Assembly (NCBI GenBank): GCA_030019395.1
Contig: JASEES010000004.1
Coordinates: 369 to 64,368 of the forward strand
Source of the DNA: Methanolinea sp.
GTDB lineage: Archaea; Halobacteriota; Methanomicrobia; Methanomicrobiales; Methanospirillaceae
Length of the DNA: 64,000 nt
Direction: 5' to 3'
The notes under the pieces were generated by a model. The model was not told the origin of the DNA. It did no database searches and saw nothing but the letters and a program-made list of their open reading frames with translations. Of this stretch, positions 58,460 to 64,000 are shown piece by piece (the stretch's first letter is position 1; each line of letters opens with the position of its first letter). The translations under genes were made by a program, and so were the position numbers.

Positions 58460-60064
58460 ATGCTTGGAGGACAACCTATTATCATACTCAAGGAAAACGT
58501 CGAGCGCAACAGGGGTCTTGAGGCCCAACGCTCGAACATTGCAGCAGCAAAGGCAATAGCAAGCGCAGTAAGGACGACACTGGGTCCCCGCGGGATGGAC
58601 AAGATGCTCGTGGACCAGAGTGGTGACGTGACCATCACCAACGATGGTGCGACCATCCTCCAGGACATCTCGGTGGTCCATCCCGGGGCGAAGATGGTCA
58701 TCGAGGTCGCAAAGGCGCAGGACGACGAGGTCGGGGACGGAACGACAACAGCGGTCGTCATGGTCGGATCCCTCATGGAGAAGGCCGAGGCCATGATCGA
58801 GAAGAAGATCCACCCGACCGTGATCGCCGAGGGTTACCGCCTGGGTATGAAGAAGGCGCTCGAAGTACTCGATGACCTCTCGATTCCCATCGACCCGTAC
58901 GACAGGGAGAAACTGATTCGTATCGCCGACACGGCCATGACCGGCAAGGCGATCGAATCGGTGAAAAGCAGGCTGAACGGGATCGTGGTGGACGCTGTCA
59001 TGGCAATCGCCACCAGGGAGGGTGACAGGATCACTGCCGATGAGGACAACGTCCTGATCAAGAAGCAGGCCGGGGACAGGATGGATGATGCGGAGCTCGT
59101 CCGCGGAGTTGTCATCGACAAAAAGCGTGTCAGCGAGGAGATGCCCCGCAAGGTGAAAGACGCCCGGGTTGCCCTCGTTGCAAGCCCCCTCGAGATCAAG
59201 AAGACCCAGGTCAAGGCAAAGATTCACATCAAGTCAAGCGACATGGTGAGTGCCTTTACTGCGCAGGAGAGGGAGACTCTCAAGAAATACGCGGACACGA
59301 TCATCGCGAGCGGTGCCAACGTTCTCCTCTGCCAGAAGGGTATCGCGGATGCAGTCGCCTACTACCTTGCAAAGGGAGGGGTCCTTGCCGTCGAAGACGT
59401 CCCCGAGAAGGACATGAAGTTTGCCTCTCACGCCCTCAATGCCCAGATCGTCAACAAGGCCGAGGATCTTACACCCGAGGCACTGGGAAGGGCAGAAACC
59501 GTTGAGGAACTCGAGGATGGGGAGTTCATCAAGATCTCGGGCTGTCATAACCCCAAGACCGTTACCATCCTCCTCCGCGGTTCGACCCAGTACCTCCTCG
59601 ACGAGCTCGAGCGGGCTGTCGAGGACGGGACACGCGTTGTCATGGACGCCATGGAGGACGGCAAGCTCGTCGTGGGAGGCGGTGCAGTGGAGACCGAGAT
59701 CCTGATGAAGGTCAGGGATTATGCGGCGAGCGTCGGTGGTCGTGCCCAGATCGCGATCGAGGCCTTCGCAGATGCCTTCGAGGTCATCCCCGTCACACTC
59801 GCTGAAAATTCAGGGTTCAACACGGTCGACAAGCTGGTGGAACTCAAGAATGCCCATGCCAGGGGAGAGAAATACGCCGGGTTGAATGTTTATACCGGGA
59901 CCGTTGTTGATATGCTCAAAGAGGGTGTCCTTGAGCCCCAGCGTTCCAAGAGGCAGGCGATCCAGAGCGCAACAGAGGCAGCAATCCTCCTCCTCAGGGT
60001 CGACGACATGATGATCACCCGCGAGGACAAGAAGGAAAAGGAAGCCGGAAAGCCTCCCGAATAA
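58460..60064 (+). CDS. Thermosome (group II chaperonin) subunit
   Basis: GQPIIILKENVERNRGLEAQRSNIAAAKAIASAVRTTLGPRGMDKMLVDQSGDVTITNDGATIL...GDGTTTAVV. Confidence 0.97.
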   Translation: MLGGQPIIILKENVERNRGLEAQRSNIAAAKAIASAVRTTLGPRGMDKMLVDQSGDVTITNDGATILQDISVVHPGAKMVIEVAKAQDDEVGDGTTTAVVMVGSLMEKAEAMIEKKIHPTVIAEGYRLGMKKALEVLDDLSIPIDPYDREKLIRIADTAMTGKAIESVKSRLNGIVVDAVMAIATREGDRITADEDNVLIKKQAGDRMDDAELVRGVVIDKKRVSEEMPRKVKDARVALVASPLEIKKTQVKAKIHIKSSDMVSAFTAQERETLKKYADTIIASGANVLLCQKGIADAVAYYLAKGGVLAVEDVPEKDMKFASHALNAQIVNKAEDLTPEALGRAETVEELEDGEFIKISGCHNPKTVTILLRGSTQYLLDELERAVEDGTRVVMDAMEDGKLVVGGGAVETEILMKVRDYAASVGGRAQIAIEAFADAFEVIPVTLAENSGFNTVDKLVELKNAHARGEKYAGLNVYTGTVVDMLKEGVLEPQRSKRQAIQSATEAAILLLRVDDMMITREDKKEKEAGKPPE

Positions 60065-60200
60065 GGAGAGCTCGGCCGGATAAAACCCCCTGACTCACCG
60101 TTTTTCCTGTGAAAAGTGGAAAAAGTCCAAACCCCATTTTTTCAATTCTCTTCGCCCTTTCTCCTTCGCCAACCCTGTCTCGCTCAGGGGGACCTTTTCT

Positions 60201-60743
60201 TTAGCCCGTTTGCAAGAGGTCCACCCGTCTCCTGCACCGGTAACAGAATTCCGGTCCTTTAAGGTCGGTGTCCCCGATCCAGTTCGAGAAATACATCACG
60301 CACCCGGGATGTTCACAGTGGGCCAGTCCCAGGGCATGCCCGATCTCGTGGACTGCCTCGGTGAGGATTCGCCTCCGGTAGACCATCTCGTTGTCAGGCA
60401 TCCCGTAGAACCCGGGCCTGAGGCGAAACGTGGAAATGAGGGCCGCCCCGGTGCATGCAATGCCGAACACGAAGTGGAGTCCCGGGGAAAAGATATCTGA
60501 CCCTGTGATGCCGAGGCAGAGCACGTTCTCCCGGCGGGCGATTTCAGCCAGCGAGCGGAGAATCCCGTCTGCGAGGTACTGGCCACGCCTGCTGTCAAAA
60601 TACTGCAAAGGGAGTATCTGGGGATGGAATATTCTTATTTCTGCAGGAATGAGGGAAGGGAGATCCTCGCGAACCCACCCGATGACACCCTGATCCCGGT
60701 TTCCGATTCCAACCAGCCCGATTGCCGGCAAACGTGCCATGGT
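60201..60743 (-). CDS. amzA: Archaemetzincin family metalloprotease
   Basis: TEAVHEIGHALGLAHCEHPGCVMYFSN...GPEFCYRCRRRV: HExxHxxGxxHCx4CxM plus downstream CxxC. Confidence 0.92.
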   Translation of the reverse strand, partial: TMARLPAIGLVGIGNRDQGVIGWVREDLPSLIPAEIRIFHPQILPLQYFDSRRGQYLADGILRSLAEIARRENVLCLGITGSDIFSPGLHFVFGIACTGAALISTFRLRPGFYGMPDNEMVYRRRILTEAVHEIGHALGLAHCEHPGCVMYFSNWIGDTDLKGPEFCYRCRRRVDLLQTG

Positions 60744-60956
60744 TGATACTGGGTCATGATTCGACATATCGTTTCAGGACCGAATCGTCGTAGGATTGGG
60801 CCCGGTTGTGATCCGCCGGTGATTGTAGCGAACCATGGAAGGAATAAAGGAGATGCACTATCCGGGTTAAAAAAAGCCTTATTGTAAACGGCAAAAGACT
60901 CCTGTCAGGACGATCTCAGTACAGGGCAGGGAAAAGGGGAACGGGATCGGGGTGAT

Positions 60957-61754
60957 TTATTTCCCCTGCTGCTCTGCCAAATCTTCTATAGCGATACCGG
61001 GGTGATGGTACCTCCTCCTCCCCACTGTCTTTTCCGCCTGGATGGCATTCGTAGGACAGCACTGGATGCACGCCATGCACTGCTCGCAGTGGTGGAGCCA
61101 TGCCGGGCGGTCGTTCTCTATCCTGATGTTGTCAACAGGGCATACCCGTGCGCATGTCCCGCACCCGTTGCACCTGTCATCAACGAAAAATTTTGCATCT
61201 GCCCCGTGAACATGGCGTATGAACCGGGAATACACCAGGTGATGGACGAGGGCTGCAACCGGAGACCACGGAGGAAATACCTTTTTTCCTGCCTTCACCA
61301 TCTCACCAATCTCTTTGGTACGGCTGCCTGATTTCATGAGAGTCCTTTCGAGTGACTCCATGTCCGGTGCATCGTACATAAGTATGTAGTTTCCCGGCAT
61401 CCGGATGGAGAACGCAGCATCAAGGCCCCTCTTTCCGGGCCCGCCTTTCAGAATGTGATCGAGCTGGCTGGAGGCGGCAGAAGCTCCCGTTCCCCCCATG
61501 GTGATAACCGAGAACGTGTACCTGGCATGGGAGAGGTCAAGCCTTTGAGCGAATTCCGCAACGATGGAGGGGAGGCCGAAGAAATAAAGCGGGTTTACAA
61601 TACCGACACGATCGGAACGTGGTTCTATTGGCCCGCCTTTTTTCATTTCAGAGACGATAGGTACGAGTGTACAGTCACCGATAACAGAAGAAAGCCCCCT
61701 GGCGACTGCAAGGGAATTACCCGTCCCGGTGAAATAGTAAAGAATTGTTTCCAT
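60957..61754 (-). CDS. EFR1-type flavodoxin/2x[4Fe-4S] ferredoxin protein
   Basis: METILYYFTGTGNSLAVARGL flavodoxin-like N-terminus; CNGCGTCARVCPVDNI and CEQCMACIQCCPTNAI. Confidence 0.88.
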   Translation of the reverse strand: METILYYFTGTGNSLAVARGLSSVIGDCTLVPIVSEMKKGGPIEPRSDRVGIVNPLYFFGLPSIVAEFAQRLDLSHARYTFSVITMGGTGASAASSQLDHILKGGPGKRGLDAAFSIRMPGNYILMYDAPDMESLERTLMKSGSRTKEIGEMVKAGKKVFPPWSPVAALVHHLVYSRFIRHVHGADAKFFVDDRCNGCGTCARVCPVDNIRIENDRPAWLHHCEQCMACIQCCPTNAIQAEKTVGRRRYHHPGIAIEDLAEQQGK

Positions 61755-61845
61755 GGATTCTCACGAATCTGTTTGGAACAGGGAGTTAAAAAGGACAGGG
61801 GAGTTTTCCATCCCGGCCGACTGGGGCCCCTTCAAAAACCGGGTG

Positions 61846-62055
61846 TTATCCCCGCGAGCACGTGGAGACGATATCGACCTCTTCCTCCCGGATGACGCTG
61901 TCCTGCGGGAGACTCTTTCCCCCGTGCAGGATCAGGACCGTATCGGGAATAATGCCGATCGAGAGGAGGGCTTCCTCGTACGTTGTTCCTTCCGCCCCGG
62001 TATACTCGACGATTTGATGCCCGGGGATGATACGGAACCTGCATTTTGCTCCCAT
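61846..62055 (-). CDS. ThiS/MoaD-like beta-grasp (ubiquitin-like) small protein
   Basis: 69 aa MGAKCRFRIIPGHQIVEYTGAEGTTYEEALLSIGIIPDTVLILHGGKSLPQDSVIREEEVDIVSTCSRG; beta-grasp pattern, C-terminal -SRG. Confidence 0.7.
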   Translation of the reverse strand: MGAKCRFRIIPGHQIVEYTGAEGTTYEEALLSIGIIPDTVLILHGGKSLPQDSVIREEEVDIVSTCSRG

Positions 62056-62099
62056 TCGATAGAATTATACGGGTCGCAGGGAATAATAATTACCTCTAT

Positions 62100-62184
62100 G
62101 CCGAGGTAGTCTAGTCCGGGAAGGCGGTAGCCTCGAAAGCTACTGGCGCTCTGCGCCTCGGGAGTTCAAATCTCCCCCTCGGCG
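62100..62184 (+). tRNA. tRNA-Ser (anticodon CGA)
   Basis: gccgagg...cctcggc acceptor stem; anticodon arm GTAGC-CTCGAAA-GCTAC; long variable arm; GAGTTCAAATCTC T-arm; no encoded CCA. Confidence 0.95.
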
Positions 62185-62336
62185 CGTCCCGTTTTCATGG
62201 AAACGATCTGCCCTTCCGGCCTCGTCAGTCCCGTATCGCATATTGCTTTCCAAGATAGTCCTTTCTGGCAGGGTTCCGGAGTGAAACCGGGATAATACTC
62301 GGAAACATCTTATAAGAGGGGACAGTACCTCTATGC

Positions 62337-62828
62337 ATGAAGAGATCACTCTGGATTCTTGTTGGCATCACCCTGGTCCTGTGTATCTGGATGGCCGGGT
62401 GCACGCAGCCATCGCAGGAACAGACCACGCCTGCTCCGACAACGATGCCGGTAACGACGGCAGCAACTTCCGTTCCAACGTCTCCCACGCAGGGACCTCC
62501 ACCAACGGCAGGTTATATCGAGGGTCCGTTACCTTCCCAGTACTCCGTTGAGGTCCAGGTGGACAGGAATAGAGTGGCAATTACCCCGAACATCACGGTC
62601 ACGTTCCGGGGAGGAAAGGGTATCAATTTCGTCCACTCCATGGATGTCGTCGTATCCCGATCCGACGGCCGGATTGTAACCGGTTCTCTCTACAAACCCC
62701 AGGTCAACGATTATCTGGAACTCGAAGGTACTCGTGGGACCGACAACGTCGAGGTCTTCATTAACCTGATCACGGGGGATCGCTACAGGGTGTATAACAA
62801 TCCTGAGGCGTTTCGAAGCTACAATTAA
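62337..62828 (+). CDS. Predicted lipoprotein with Thr/Pro-rich linker
   Basis: MKRSLWILVGITLVLCIWMAGCTQPSQEQTTPAPTTMPVTTAATSVPTSPTQGPPPTAGY...; lipobox MAGC. Confidence 0.8.
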   Translation: MKRSLWILVGITLVLCIWMAGCTQPSQEQTTPAPTTMPVTTAATSVPTSPTQGPPPTAGYIEGPLPSQYSVEVQVDRNRVAITPNITVTFRGGKGINFVHSMDVVVSRSDGRIVTGSLYKPQVNDYLELEGTRGTDNVEVFINLITGDRYRVYNNPEAFRSYN

Positions 62829-63040
62829 AACAATCAATGCCTTTTTTTAGACCTTTGATTGAAAAATGTATGCGATCCAGGGTGGCAGTCCCCCGTCTTC
62901 TTCTCCCTTAAAGGCCTGTTTTTCCCTGAACTGCCCGATGATTCTTTTTATGCCCGGCCCCCGGGATCCAACCGGCTTTGAGAGGACGGGAGTCTTTTTC
63001 AAAGACTATGGCGGGTGCATGTATCTGAAAGCGACCGCGT

Positions 63041-63745
63041 TCACTTGTACTCGCGCCGCGAATACTGGTACTTCGCGGACGACCCTCCCCGGGCAACGAT
63101 AGAGATCCATTCGTAGAGCGATTTCAGCGTTCCGAACTTTTCGTACCTGCGCATGGAGAACCCGACCCTCATGCGGCTGTCGAACACGATCCTTCCGAAC
63201 CGGATCATCCTCCGTGCAATTTCAAGGTCGTCCCCCGCATCGATACACCTGTACATGCCCGCACGCATGAATGCGTCTTTCCGGAAGGCCGTATTACAAC
63301 CGAGGGTATAGTAGAATGTACCCGTGTAATACCCCACCCGCGCAAACGTGTTGGCAAGGGCAAGCGATACGTGGTTCTTGAATGTCCTCTCGATGGGGTC
63401 CACCGGCCCATAGATCTGGACAGCACCGGGGTTTTGAGAAAAATCCTCGAGGATGACTTCCAGCCAGTTCCGGGGAATGATACAGTCCGCGTCGGTTGTC
63501 GCAACCAGGGGGCTCTTTGCTCTCATAATCCCGTCGTTCCGGGCGCCACCAACCTTCCGGCTCGTCTGGACGAAGACCAGGTCGCAGAATGGTTCGGCTT
63601 CTGCAATGGTCTCATCCTTGGACCCGCCGTCGACAACGATCAGCTCGTACTCCGACCTTGGAATGGTCTGGTGCGAAAGGGACTCGAGGCAGCGCCCGAT
63701 GTTTCCTGCCTCATTGTATGCCGGGATAATGACCGATATCTTCAT
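63041..63745 (-). CDS. Family 2 glycosyltransferase
   Basis: MKISVIIPAYNEAGNIGRCLESLSHQTIPRSEYELIVVDGGSKDETIAEAEPF...ATTDADCI. Confidence 0.92.
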   Translation of the reverse strand: MKISVIIPAYNEAGNIGRCLESLSHQTIPRSEYELIVVDGGSKDETIAEAEPFCDLVFVQTSRKVGGARNDGIMRAKSPLVATTDADCIIPRNWLEVILEDFSQNPGAVQIYGPVDPIERTFKNHVSLALANTFARVGYYTGTFYYTLGCNTAFRKDAFMRAGMYRCIDAGDDLEIARRMIRFGRIVFDSRMRVGFSMRRYEKFGTLKSLYEWISIVARGGSSAKYQYSRREYK

Positions 63746-64000
63746 CCGATGAGCTCCCGGTAGAGCCTGACATGTTTCTCTGCAATATCCCTTATATCAA
63801 ACCTTGCCGAGAACTCCCGGGCACCCCGGGCACAGCGCCCGAGTGATCTTTCGTCCTCGAGGAGTGCGGGCACCTCGCTTCTCTCGGAAAAGTAGAGGAT
63901 GCTGTCGCCATATATATCCCGGAATTCGGGGATCTCGCGTGCGATGACGGGCAGGCCGCACGAGAGGGCTTCGAGGATCACGAGCCCGAATGTCTCCGCA
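63742..64000 (-). CDS. Group 1 glycosyltransferase, C-terminal part (runs off window end)
   Basis: ...AETFGLVILEALSCGLPVIAREIPEFRDIYGDSILYFSERSEVPALLEDERSLGR...; GT-B motif E-x7-E; overlaps the family 2 GT start. Confidence 0.85.
   Translation of the reverse strand, partial: AETFGLVILEALSCGLPVIAREIPEFRDIYGDSILYFSERSEVPALLEDERSLGRCARGAREFSARFDIRDIAEKHVRLYRELIG

Overview
Chromosomal segment of a methanogenic euryarchaeon, probably Methanomicrobiales-like. This is inferred from gene content: methanogenesis marker 14 protein, A-type ATP synthase, TBP, thermosome, archaeal LonB, DnaG, CarS and PEGA/PKD surface proteins. The window is gene-dense and mostly housekeeping. I found no CRISPR array, rRNA operon, IS element or prophage. 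Landmarks: a partial SBBP/PKD surface protein (1-2761, -); an RPA-associated protein/metallophosphoesterase/Lhr-helicase operon (3080-7279); TBP; two tandem acyl-CoA synthetases; tRNA-Leu(CAG); a PEGA-repeat protein; pyrC; dnaG; an ATP-grasp ligase; a radical-SAM tetraether synthase-like gene divergent from carS; pyrE-purD-argF; the mmp14 operon; a thiol-redox module (glutaredoxin, FTR-rubredoxin fusion, Cys-rich thioredoxin-fold protein); beta-carbonic anhydrase; a histidine kinase and a REC-PAS-TPR protein; ade; pgk; the complete A-ATPase operon (atpHIKECFABD); an ArlI/ArlJ-like secretion motor divergent from a KaiC/RecA-like pair; a LonB-TldD-TldE-BofA-like operon; prs-rtcA-nob1-gfcR; thermosome; archaemetzincin; EFR1; a ThiS/MoaD-like small protein; tRNA-Ser(CGA); and glycosyltransferases. 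The best candidates for undescribed biology are the LonB-TldD-TldE-BofA operon, the ArlI/ArlJ-like motor with a degenerate/intact KaiC-like pair, the tes/carS divergent lipid locus with a probable AUU start for carS, the small protein co-encoded with mmp14, and the structured intergenic regions after argF and between pyrC and the DUF167 gene. All family assignments come from motif recognition by eye; no database search was run.
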